Positions 9,701 to 20,880 of a stretch of 64,000 bases of DNA are shown here, one piece after another. The translations under genes and the position numbers were made by a program. The notes beneath the pieces were generated by a model. It ran no database searches and was not told the origin of the DNA. It saw only the letters and a list, made by a program, of their open reading frames with translations. The stretch's first letter is position 1. Every line of letters starts with the position of its first letter. Origin of the DNA: Prunella strophiata (Eukaryota; Chordata; Aves; Passeriformes; Prunellidae); contig JAZBQD010000030.1 of assembly GCA_036583965.1 (NCBI GenBank), forward strand, positions 51,337,551 to 51,401,550, in the 5' to 3' direction.

Positions 9701-12700
9701 TTGGGAGAGTTTTGAGATGCCAGTACTGTCTTCCAGCTGCAGTGATGTTCCTTTAGGCTCTGAAGGTGTTCATATCCATCAGGTGTCAAGTTCCTGTGTT
9801 CATCCCAAGCCATTTTTTCCCCATAGCTGTAGGAATATCAAGAGCTACCCCAAAACCATGCTCTTCAGTCACATTTATCCACTAGTTTGCGTGTGCTGGT
9901 ACTGCATTTAATGTGTGAATAATAGTTTTTTATGACTACTATTCAGCACCTACATACTTTTGCTGGAAGGTGGAGGACAGCAGGGTAGGAAGATTTTTAG
10001 TTAATGAGACTGTTATTTTTTGCTGACAAGATCACTGAGTATATTAAGAAAAGGGAAGTCTGATCTCCTTCCAAGTAACTAAACAGGAATTTGCATTCCA
10101 GAATATTTGTGAACCATATGTATTCCAGGAAAAAAAAACAACCCAGCATTTATTGTCACATTGCCTAGGGATTTCAACATCTCTGAGGAAACACTGGTGA
10201 TCACAGAGTGTCCACATTCTTTATGATCACTTGATTATTTTAGCTCCGAGCCAGTGGAGCAGTACCTGCAGACACTCTCCTGCTAGGCCCCCCTCATGTG
10301 AACTCAACCTCATGGCAACCCCTCTCTTGTGCTTCAGATATTCCTAAAGCTTTCTCTAGCCTGGGAAAATAAGTTAATCATTAAACAGGTATGCAAGAAC
10401 CATGTTCCAGTTGAGTAGGATTTTCACATGCAGATGTTGCTGAGGCGAGCACTGGTGGAGGCCTAGAGGCAGCGTGCTCCAGATGTCTTGGCTCGGAGAG
10501 ATGTTTTGGCAGCCACTGAACAAGGGCTGGAGATTGAGTCCTGTTCCTGCAGAGCTGCAGTGACAGAGCACACATGTGAGTTTCACTGGCTCTGCAGTTT
10601 CCCTGCTCCCTTCTGCCCTGGGACCAGCAGAACTTAATGCTATGAGGCCTGATGCTCCCTGATCATATGGCCCTGCACACAGCTGCAGGCTCTGACTGTG
10701 CCAGCCACACCACAACTCCAACACTGACACCGCAGCCTCAGCCCTGTCTCTGATCCCACCTGGGATCAGGAGATGCTCATAGGCCAATGGGATTTTTGGC
10801 CACCTTTTAGACAAGAACATAAATTGTTGTACAGCATGTTGAGCGCTGTCTGGATGGGTCCAGCTGAGAAAGAGGTGCTGCTGCCAGTGAAACCCCCAGG
10901 GGATGATGTGCAGCCTCCCTGTGCTCCAGTGCATGGTACCTGTGCACCCTGCTGCCAGCTGCAGTTCCTGGCCAAAGGGGCAGAGAAAAGGGCCAAGTAC
11001 CCGCTAGGGAGAAGAGGAAACATTTCACTCACTTAATTTCATAGCTGTCAAAGCCAGTCTTAAACTGGGGCTAGAAAACAAGTGAGAAGAAAAGCACTGC
11101 TTACATAATCCTTTGGCAGTGGAATGAATCAGGGTTCTTGCAGGAGAAGAGGAATGCAGTTTTAAAGGAATAAACAGTATTTCTGTAGCTGGTAGTAGCT
11201 GGATAGTCCTGCTTTCCTGAAGAGTAGCACAAACGTTTACCATGGGTTTATGTGCCTTGTCTTTTGTGCCCACAGTCTCTCCTCTGAACAAAGCTCTGTA
11301 AAATGGAATATTCCTGCTGTTTTCTTTAAAATAATCTGCAATTCCTTGGCTGTAATACAAAGGGAGGCACCCATCTGTTTGGTTTTGTGTTTTCTTTCTC
11401 TTTTCCACAAATGTCCTTGTTTGTGTTAACTAGCAAATCTAATCATCCAGCTCACAGGAGAGTTACACAACCCTCCTGAGATTTCAGTCTAACAGCAAGT
11501 CTTGCTTAATACTCCCACATTTGCTTCTTGCTTCAGATTTGCAGCTCCTTTGGCATTACAGCTGCACTCTTATAAAACAGATTAAACAGCAAAAGGAATG
11601 CTGAATGGAAAAGCTGTGTTATTTCCACCTTGCAGGACTTACTGAAATGATCCTGGCTGGGTTAGAACATGAGCTGAAACTCCCACAGGGAGCATTAGTG
11701 TGAGTGATTCGCATAAACACTCAAAGAAGTCAGTCTTGGCTGAGCTTCCTAGTCAAGGTAGGTAATAGTACACAAGCAGCAGAGCCCCTCTCCCCTCCTC
11801 CTTTAGAGAGCACTGTTGATAGAAGCCTCCTGTTGTTTACTCTCACTGGGAAGCAGCAAGATGAGTACTGGGTAGCAACAGAAAACTTGGGGTTTGGGTA
11901 ACTCTTTCACACAACGAATTGGGAGCACCTTTTCTGTGAAACTGCCTAGTGCTGTGAAACATTCTTCCTCTGTGCCCTTGATGTAGGTCATCTTGAGAGG
12001 AAAATCTCATCAACCTCTTGAAATGCTGCCAGGTTTATGATAATTTTCTTTTGCAGTTGACTTTTAAGGGAGATAATCTTTCCGGGAGAAGGTCTGAAGG
12101 AAAGCAAGTTACAGGTATGTGCATTTCATGTGTCTTGGTAAAGGTGTAGATGGAGTTGCTTTCTTTCTCTCTGCTCTGCACTGTGTCTGGTTTCCAGGAG
12201 CTGTCACTCATCCCAATCTTCCTGGTAGCTTTTTGCCATCACCTATGGGCACTGCATGGGGTCTAAATGTGACCTCAGCACCAGTGCTGCAGCCAGTGGC
12301 ATCACTGTGTGAACAGCACCAGTGCTCCTGGGCTCGCAGGGTTTCCCTTGCTGCAATGCTGAACTCCTCTCTATGAGCTGAAACATTGCCACAGACTGGG
12401 GCATCTACCTGCATGTCATCTTTTATGGGCAACTTCTGTGGAGCTCTTCTTCCCTGGGCTTGCTTTGAGTCCTGCCTGCCCATCTTAGCAGAGGGCTCCT
12501 CTGTTGCAGCGGCTTTGGTGGTTTGGAAGCAGCTCTAGCATCAGCTGCTGCAGGGATGCTGATAGAGCCATAGCTGAAACAAAGCACATCACTCAGAGCA
12601 CAGAGCTGGGAGCCAAGTTTCTGCAGCACTTCCAGATGTGAAGCAGGAGAGTTGGATTTAGCCTATTTTTCAGATTTTTTTTTTCTTTCTGATTTTGTTT

Positions 12701-13393
12701 TTTTGGGTTTTTTTAATCACTGTGCAAGCACACTGAGAACAATTTGTACTGTTCACTGACATTCAGCTGCATGTTCCCAGTGGCAGTCACTTAGCATATT
12801 TTCTAGCTAAGACTCTCCAGTCAGAACCACATCTGTGTGTTGGAGCAGACTAGCAGTAGGCATTTTTTCCCCTGGAATCCAAGGAAGAACTATCTCATGT
12901 CCACTCTGTCACACGTGTGACTTGGCCTCTAATGTAATCCCATCCTCACAGATGACTCCAAGGATGAGGAGGGGAATGTCTACAGTCACTTAACCAGGAG
13001 GCAAATTCCTCTTAATTCTACTTTGAGAAGTGTGAACTGGATAAACTCTGTGGGATTTTGATGAAAAGTCCTCAAGGAGACATGATTGCTGAGCAACTTC
13101 CTGTGTGGGTACCTGGGAGAAGATACAGAGGCTGCTGGAAAGTCACTCAGAGTATTTCTGTGGGGAATCAGGAGCAGACCTGAGCCTTTATCCCTGTCAG
13201 CATATTGCACTGGTGCTTTAGTTTCTTCTTAATATATATCTTACTCTGATTTTATCCTGCCTGTAGTTTCAAGCAACCTCCTTAACAAATCCTGCAGCAT
13301 CTCCTGGGGAATTAAACATAAGTGTGAGGGGGAATGAAGTTGTGAAAGGAACTGAAAAAGCTTCCATTACAGCCTGTCAATGCCTCTTTTCAG
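9701..13393. other. Upstream region of the FGL1-like gene; no coding exon recognised
   Basis: Mixed-composition DNA. The acceptor at 13393 implies at least one non-coding first exon of the FGL1-like gene within or left of this region, but I cannot place it. A 186-codon open frame on the minus strand (10374-10934) shows no domain or splice support. Confidence 0.45.
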
Positions 13394-13478
13394 GTGATAA
13401 GAAATGAGTGTGATGATGCACTGGTTGCTGCTGCTCCTTGTCCTGGTCAGCTTTGGCTCACCCGCACCCCGGTTTTCG
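13394..13478 (+). CDS. FGL1-like exon with start codon and signal peptide
   Basis: An acceptor (TGCCTCTTTTCAG|GTGATAAG) precedes the ATG at 13404, so a 5' UTR exon must lie upstream. The ATG opens [20 protein letters not shown], a typical signal peptide. Nearby in-frame ATGs at codons 4 and 5 would still leave a signal peptide. The donor is TTTTCG|GTGTGT, phase 0. Confidence 0.85.
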
Positions 13479-16400
13479 GTGTGTATCTTTTAGCTGTCAT
13501 ACACTCTCTAAATGGTTCACCACTCCCAGCCATGCAGAGATGGATACTCCCCCACAGTAGGGATGGAGACCTGCAAGAGCAGAGCAAAAAGGCATCTGCC
13601 TGCAGCTGAAGGAATGTCGTCCTGATAATACAGGATTTTCACAGCATTAAGGGCTGTGCAGCTGTCCTGGGAGACTGAACTGACATTACTAAGAATTCAA
13701 AACAACAACAAAAATATCTTTTTAAAAATGTATTTTTATAGCCAAAATATCAGCTCTTTTTAAGTTTTACACAAAGCTAATTCTGGAACCTTGCTGGTTT
13801 CGCCCATCTGCAGTGCAAGAGCCAAGTTTTCTCTCTCTTATCAACCTGAGCACTTTCACAGGTTTGAAAATCTTCCTCTTGAGCTTATCAAGTGGGGTCA
13901 AGACAAATTATTTTTGTCCAAAGTAAATTTTTGTGCATCTGATTGTATTCTGGCATGCTCTGATCAATGCCAAGGTTGTTGCAGAAACCCCTTTTCCACT
14001 TGCACACTCATGCTGTGCAAGATTTTGACCTCTTAGGAAGAGATCACCATGAGATCATGTTGATCCACATAGGCAGTGTGACATGCTAGGGTCAAGAGGA
14101 GACAGATACTCCTTTCCCTGTGTTTCTCCTTACCATGACTGACGTATGGGGGGTTTTGTTTTCTCCATAGGACAAAGATGTCTGCCTCCTAGACAACAAT
14201 AAATTAAGACAAAGGTTAAAACACCTTCAAGACTTGCTTTACTTATATGAATTGCAGCTGAAGGACATACTGGAGAACACTTACCACAGAACGAAAAGTG
14301 AACTGTTCTCAGGCAACAGGAGCGTGCAGCTTGAGACGCTTTTACCCACAACCAGTGGAAATTTGATAGTGTATGACCAAGGTACAGTTTGCAGTAGTGT
14401 GCCACAATGTTTATTTCTCCCTGCAGTGTCCCATTTGTCTTATTTTACTTCTGCTAAAAGTTTTAAAATTTTTTTAAAGTGGATTGTGATTTAAAATACA
14501 GGTACATGGGAAGGAGAGGAGATGACTGGTTGCCCTGACACTATAAGATATCCCCTCGGGCTAGAGTCACTTATCCCAGCTGTAGGCAACTATTACCCAG
14601 GTACAAAATGGACATCTTCAGCTGGGCTTCTTACCTGCAGAAAGAAACAGTCACTTCTTGTGTTTTCCATCAAATTTACTTTAGGCATCTGCTTTAGGAA
14701 GAGATGGGTACTGCTCTTGGAGAGCCTATATTCCCTGAGTGACTTAGGGGAACCCAGAGTGCCTGGCTCAGCTGCAGCTGTTTGGATGAGCCAAGCCTCC
14801 CTGTTCCTCAGCTCCCCCATTACTTCTGTGACACACAACAGGAACAGGCATGCATACTTTGTCCCTTGGTGTTACTTTGAGGACATGGTCATAAATGACA
14901 TCGTTTCCTGTGCCCAAGATTTTAGCCTTTGGGCATTACATTGAAAGTGTGAAGCACTGAGGTCCTGAAAGGTGCACTCCTGATACAGCCCTGGTAGAGC
15001 TGGACACAGGAGCATAGCCTATTAATTTAGAAACATTGTTCCCTGATCTTATCAGAACTACAGCTGAGGGTACTTTACCTTCCACATGGAAGTTAGCTTC
15101 CCTGCAAATGATCTCTCTGACAGACAAAGCTTCAGTCCCAGGCTTTCATGATATAGCCCCAGGCTAAGCTGCAGCTGTCCTGCATCTCACCAAGCATTTG
15201 GGCATTATTCCCTCAGAGGGAATGGCTGTAAAGGCTCCCAAGCCTTAAAGCTCTTTGTCAGGCTGGCAAACCGGTGTAGCTACTACATAGCTGCACCATT
15301 TCCTTTGACTTTACAGGGCCTGCAGAGCTATGCACAGGCTGCCCAAGTGTCCTTGTCCCATGCAGCCCCTCAGTGACATCTTCTCTTGGTGGCACATAGC
15401 CCTTGGCTTTGCCCCCAGCCCATTTAACAAGCAAATACCGTTCTGCCCAGATTGCTCTGCAGTGTATGGCCGGAAGAGCACCACAAGTGGCTACTACAGG
15501 ATCCAGCCCCGAGCAGACCGGGAGCCTTTCCTGGCATTCTGTGACATGGCTGATGGCGGGGGCTGGACTGTCATTCAGCGGAGGAGTAATGGCAAGGAGA
15601 ATTTCAACAGGTGGGTGCATTGTTCTTGCATCAACAGGGCTTGCAGTCAGGCCACCAGCTCCTACCCCTGTCCTGCTGCTGGGCAAAACCCCACCTTTGA
15701 GAAGCAGGATATGCAAGACTATATAATAGTGATGATAATTTAGGGTTAGGACAATCTGGTGGTAGCTATTGGCAGGAGGGGACCATTTTCAAAATAGATC
15801 TATAACTTCCATGGGTTTTCTACATTTGAATGCATATTTTGTCATTACTGAAGGCTGACAAAGGCTCCAAATTGGCAGGTATCTGCTACCAGTGCACAGA
15901 CTGAGACCTGTTGAACAGATCTGTTCTCATATCAAGAATTATGTTCAGCATGTTGTAACATTTATTATCATATTCAGATATTGTCCTTTTCCTATGCAAA
16001 ATCCCAGAGAGGTGACTTTCATACTGAAATTTACAGGAGGAGAGATGCTCTGGTAGCACTGTTAAAAATAAATGTCCCCATGAAGGTTAATTCACTATCA
16101 CAGCACACACAATTTCAGGGCATATCTAATGCCTCCCAAAGTCTATGCAGTGCACTGCAAAGCTACTTCAAGTGACTCCAAGCCAGCTTGCCCAGAGAGT
16201 GGTAGCTATCTAGCCATGGTAGTTCAGGTGAAATAAAAACATCCTGAAGAGGAGCATTGACTAGTATGTAGGTCAGGCAGCATGAATATCCATAATAACA
16301 ACATGAGAGAGGGAATAAACACAGGGTTACTAAAACTGGAAATGATGACACACAAGGAAGTATATGAGAATATCAAAGGTAATACATAGATCATGTGAAT

Positions 16401-19400
16401 TATAACTTGCTGAAGAACAATATCAGATGTTTTGCTGAAGACCAGTGTGACAGCTGCTGCTTTCCATTTAACTGGAAACATCAGTCTGAGCACTGCATCT
16501 AGCAGTTTGAAGGTTTCATTCCCATATGTGTGTGTGCACAGGTTTATCAGGGGAAAAAGTAAGCTGTGAGTTGTGATGATGAGTCGGATACTTTTAGAAA
16601 AGAGTATCTAGAGATACTAGAAGTTTTACTTGTTACCATACTCAAGTGTCACAAACTGTCTAATCCCCTCTCATGATGAAATTTATATTTATATCTCTCT
16701 GCAGGAAATGGGATGATTACAAAGTGGGATTTGGGAAATTCCAGGGCAAGAATGATGAATACTGGCTGGGCAATGACCACATCCATGACCTGCTTGCTAC
16801 AGGTCCAAGTATTTTTTCTCCATAGATTTCTTTCTAATTTGCATTAAGTATTCCTCTAACATGACACAACTTTATGTTTAGGAGAGAACTCATTAAAGAT
16901 TGACCTGATGGACTGGCATGGGGAAAGACGTTATGCAATCTACGAAAATTTCCAGCTTGCAAATGAGCAGGTAAGAAATGGAGAGATCAGTGATTTGCTT
17001 GCTTTGGTCTGTGAGGGTGGGGCAGCTGCTAACACAGCATCAGACCAGTATCAGGGTTGTATCTACAGCTCTGCAAAACTTACCTGTTCTGGTTTCCTAG
17101 GCTTCCTAGTTTGTCTGACTGACAAACAGCCCTGGGCTCAGGGACATAAACCTGGCACTTTTTCCTTACAAATGAGTGTCCAGGTCAGTGGGTGACAGGA
17201 TCACTTGTTTGTGCCCTCTTGCTAACTGTGCTGCTGAACAGAGGGCAGTTCCCTGCCACAGGGCACAGGGATTCCCACATGTATTTGCCTCTGGCCTCGT
17301 GATTAAAAGAGTCTTCTGTGAGTGAGCAGACCCTTAGGGTTTAAACCTCTGAAACTAAATGGAACTCTGTTCTCCTGCTTCCTAAGAGAGTGTTTCAGAC
17401 TGTCACATAAAAGGCAAGTGCCAGAGCAAATCCTCTCAACTTTGTTTTAAAATAAAACAGGGAATTCTAGTCAAAGATTTGAAAGAGCAGTTATTAGTTA
17501 CTATCTTGAAGAGGTACCTGTAGCACTATACCTACTGCTACAGACACAGAAAGCCCAGAGACAGACACATTCTGTATTTTCATGTTGTGCTTTCTAGCTG
17601 CAGACAGTGTCCAGCTCCATACAGGTACTGTCCTTTGCAGACTTGCCTTCCTGAGCACCACATGTTAGTAGCCCAAATAACCAAGGATACTGCATGGACC
17701 AGTCCTAGTTCCAATTCCATCACCACTCCAGAAATGTGCACATTACACTCAGTTTGCAATTAGAGGTTTCTTATGAAAAGTTTGAATAGCTGCATTTTAG
17801 TACCTTACTGCCATTTTTCATAAAGAAATGAGGACAATGATGACAGGAAAAAGCCCACAACAAAAAAGTGACCATCCACTTAATATCAAATATCTCTTTG
17901 ACCTGTTAGCTGTGCACAAGGGAACTATTATTCTAAATATTCCTACCAGGACCAGACCATGGAAATCAGATGGCTTCTAGTACTTGGAAGAGCAAAATGC
18001 CTAAGCATTTATTCTAGCTGAAGAACTGATCTGTTTATGAAGGCACTTACTTGACACTTGGCAGTTTTCTGCTAAGTTGTTCTTGATCAGCTAGAAAGAG
18101 CTTTCCATCTTGCTGAAAAGTGTATTAAATGGTTGTTGAATGACAATAAACCTGAAGCCCTTTGTAGCAGCAGCAGTAATTACCAATCCCTTCTGGAAGT
18201 TTAAATCCTGCGTTGATCTGCACTAGGATCATTAAAGCATGGAGACAAAAGTCATTCTTGACTTCAACAGTCATACCTTTGACAGTGGATGAAATATTTG
18301 GAGCTAATTTGACCTCAAAAATGTGAGGAAAGGCAGAAAGAATGGATATCAAATAGCTGTTTCACATATTCTTGCAGGAAAATTACAGGTTATGGTTTGG
18401 CACCTATTCTGGTAATGCTGGCGACGCTCTGTCTGGTGGGAGCAATTTTGAAGATCAGTGGTCAGCCTCTCACAGAGGGATGCAGTTCACCACCTTTGAT
18501 AAGGATCATGATCAATTCCTGGCAGGCAACTGTGCATCAGAGAATAAGGGTGGCTGGTGGTTTAACAGGTATGGAAAACAGCTGATTCCTCTTGGATGTG
18601 TAGGTTGTGGGTGACTGTCCAGCTGAGAGGACTTGCCTGCCTTACAGCAGCTGGAGGCTGCTGTGTGCACTTGCCACCTTGCACAGCCAAACCTAAGATG
18701 TATACAACCTACAGATCCTCAAAGGAAAACAATTTACTGCTTTTATTATAGCAAAGCAGGTAAGTTCAATTCACTTCAAGAAAATGGGTCAGAACAAATG
18801 CACAGGGGACAATGTCCTGGAAAGAAAAGAGCTCAGTTAAAATTCCTGAAAGTGCTTTGTGTTGTACTCCAGTGAAGAAAACAACCATAGCCATGGTAAG
18901 GTGAAGTGTGTACAAAGGACATTTCCCTAGAGTGGAGCATGTCTAAGGGCAGAGCTACCCCATAACAGTTAAGAGGGTATATTTGCTGTTTGGGCATATA
19001 CCACACATCAATGGATAGGGACTCATGTTTAACAGCCCTGGAAACCAGGATCTAACACTCTCAGATTTTCTCTGCTTTACTGCAGGATGAGCCTCTTAGA
19101 CCAGACTCTCATCACATACCAATTGAAATTGGTGGAGTTGCAAAAATGTACATCAATAGCAGGATTTACCTTGAATGAATAGACATCTGCATTTTTAGGT
19201 GTCAATCTGGAGCTGCCTACACTTGAGCTAGAACATACCAAATGGCACTACACCCCTTTGTTCAGGCCATGCAGTTCTAATGTCCATAGTCAATACACCT
19301 GAAGGAATTCACAGGCAGAATTATTTGACCACTGTAGGTGTCTGCTTTAGGATGACCCACATATTCCTGTGTTCCACTAAAAGCATTAACCATTTAGTCC

Positions 19401-19706
19401 ATCCCACCCTGGTATATCTAAATATAGGTTGTGTGAGAATGGTATTTCACTGCAATGATGCAGTACCTTCTCATGCTAAACAAATTCCCTTTTTGTCTTT
19501 CCTACATTGTGCCAAGGTGCCATGCTGTAAACCTCAATGGGCGATACTACAAAAGAGGGAGGTACAGTGGGCCCCACGATGACGGCTTGGTTTGGTCTAC
19601 ATGGCACGGGATGTGGTACTCACTGAAATATTCAGCCATGAAAATCAGGGCTCCATTCTTCATCGACAGAGAGAGCGGAGATGGTGAGAACAGTCAGGGC
19701 AGCTGA
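13404..19706 (+). CDS. FGL1-like secreted fibrinogen-domain protein, whole gene, seven coding exons
   Basis: Joining 13404-13478, 14171-14381, 15451-15610, 16705-16802, 16882-16970, 18378-18568 and 19517-19706 gives one uninterrupted frame of 337 codons; every junction is GT-AG and in phase. Residues 1 to about 20 are a leucine-rich signal peptide. Residues 30-59 hold Cys30 and a short leucine heptad (37, 41, 44, 48, 55, 59), suggesting an oligomerising coiled coil. Asn74 is in an N-glycosylation site. A fibrinogen C-terminal globe runs from about 96 to 322, with the expected cysteine pairs 97/126 and 263/276, the [10 protein letters not shown] core, and a DKDHD calcium loop (252-256). Size and layout match FGL1 (human 312 residues), a liver-secreted ligand, but divergence suggests a paralogue. 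The ligand or receptor cannot be read from sequence. Other fibrinogen-domain families (ficolin, angiopoietin-like, FGL2) fit the short N terminus less well. Confidence 0.88.
13479..14170 (+). other. FGL1-like intron
   Basis: GT-AG intron between the signal-peptide and coiled-coil exons; no repeat or nested gene recognised. Confidence 0.8.
14171..14381 (+). CDS. FGL1-like exon: N-terminal coiled-coil region
   Basis: Acceptor TTCTCCATAG and donor CCAAG|GTACAG. The exon encodes 70 codons plus one base, with Cys30, a leucine heptad and an NRS glycosylation site. The short helix resembles the pre-globe segment of FGL1. Confidence 0.85.
14382..15450 (+). other. FGL1-like intron
   Basis: GT-AG intron. 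Open frames inside it, such as a 140-codon one near 14522-14944, break the phase of the flanking exons and lack matching splice sites. Confidence 0.8.
15451..15610 (+). CDS. FGL1-like exon: start of fibrinogen globe
   Basis: Acceptor TTCTGCCCAG and donor AACAG|GTGGGT. The Asp codon before Cys97 is split across the intron. The exon encodes the first cysteine pair (CSAVYG, AFCDM) and the diagnostic [10 protein letters not shown] motif. Confidence 0.93.
15611..16704 (+). other. FGL1-like intron
   Basis: GT-AG intron of about 1.1 kb; nothing else recognised. Confidence 0.8.
16705..16802 (+). CDS. FGL1-like exon: KVGFGKF...EYWLGN segment
   Basis: Acceptor CTCTCTGCAG and donor CTACAG|GTCCAA. The exon encodes the fibrinogen-domain motif GFG...EYWLGN, colinear with FGL1. 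Confidence 0.92.
16882..16970 (+). CDS. FGL1-like exon: KIDLMDW segment
   Basis: It follows an intron of only 79 bases. Acceptor TTATGTTTAG and donor GAGCAG|GTAAGA. The encoded [20 protein letters not shown] is typical of the globe's central strand region. Confidence 0.92.
16971..18377 (+). other. FGL1-like intron
   Basis: GT-AG intron of about 1.4 kb; nothing else recognised. Confidence 0.8.
18378..18568 (+). CDS. FGL1-like exon: calcium loop and third cysteine
   Basis: Acceptor ATTCTTGCAG and donor AACAG|GTATGG. The exon encodes [20 protein letters not shown] (calcium-binding loop), Cys263 and GGWWFNR, all hallmarks of a fibrinogen globe. Confidence 0.94.
18569..19516 (+). other. FGL1-like intron
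   Basis: GT-AG intron of about 0.95 kb; nothing else recognised. Confidence 0.8.
19517..19706 (+). CDS. FGL1-like terminal coding exon
   Basis: Acceptor GTGCCAAG. The exon encodes [11 protein letters not shown], the polymerisation-pocket-like [12 protein letters not shown] and the closing AMKIR, followed by a tail that ends at the TGA at 19704-19706. The tail after MKIR is longer than in human FGL1 and rich in Asp, Glu, Gly and Ser. Confidence 0.92.
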
Positions 19707-20880
19707 AACCTGCTGCTTTGGAAAGAGAAAAAGCACAGGCTGAAAAGAATGGTGGAAGTTGATAGCCAGTGCTCTGCTGCTGCCAATCGCCAAACCTGCA
19801 CTAGATAGCTGGAGTTGCACCTGCTTCTGCTACCTGAACTTAACAGCACGAGTTGTTTGAGCACAGCCAGACAACAATTTAGTAAAAAACATATGGATCA
19901 CAGTCACAGGATAACCAGAGATTTCTTTTTCAGCAGTTTTCAAGACTTTGTTGGAGAATGTTTATTGAAAGTTCTCTGGACTTTGAAGGATCAAGCATGT
20001 CCTTTAATCAATCTATACTTTTCAAGGTCTAAACCTTTCTCATCTTGATTTTAACCATCAGTGTTTCAGTTACGAGAACATCAGGATAGGAAGAGCAAGG
20101 GGATGGGGAATTGGACTTCATCTGGGGTGCCTTTGTTAGTGCTTTGCTCTACATCAGGAGAATGTTTTTAAGCAACTTTCCCTATGGATCTAACTGCCAC
20201 ACTTCAGTTGCAGAGTGCTCCTGGAGTGTGTGAAACCAAACCTGTGGATGGACATCCTCCAACTGCTAATCTGCATCCAGTCTAAGGCTGCTTCAAATAA
20301 ACACCCACAACATGGACAGGGTGAATTCCATTCCAATAGCTTCCCACTGCAGATCCACTGCTAGAGTACAACACAAGACATTAAAGCAGACAAAGACAAT
20401 CCTGCCAACCAGATTTAAGCCCCAGATTAAAATTATGCAAATTTTACTAAAATTAAGGTGAATGCAGATATTCCTAGGGGTTCCTAAAATGCAGTCACAA
20501 TTCATACATTCTCCTGTAATTTACCAGATGTCTTTGCATTAGTGAAGGGGAATCAGAAAATGGTTGAACCACAAGGCACACTGCCTTCATTGTTTCATTG
20601 GGGTGGAATGAGAAAGCAACACAAATGACTGAAAGAAATGGAATACTGAAAATTTATTTTCTACAGCTGTTAATAACAACAGTTAAAAATGAACAGCAGT
20701 ATCAGCTTGATGCAAATAATTTAATTAGCATGCTGTAGAATATACCAGTTTCCTTTTTTCTGATTTATAATAATTTTTAACTGGCATTTCTTTTCCATTT
20801 ACTTGCTTTTATATCCATACATACTGTAATTTGTATACATGTCCATAAAGAGTGAAATAAAACCATCTGAGTAGGACTTA
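19707..20880 (+). other. Probable 3' UTR of the FGL1-like gene
   Basis: Two AATAAA hexamers follow the stop codon, at 20296-20301 and 20856-20861, implying 3' UTRs of roughly 0.6 or 1.2 kb. Which is used cannot be told from sequence. Confidence 0.45.

Noticed and set aside
10374..10934. 186-codon minus-strand frame
   Set aside because: No domain, no splice support, and competing open frames in the same stretch. Probably chance in moderately GC-rich DNA.
13404..19706. Naming the fibrinogen-domain gene FGL1
   Set aside because: The sequence is clearly of the family but too diverged, and the locus differs from human FGL1, so I leave the symbol blank.
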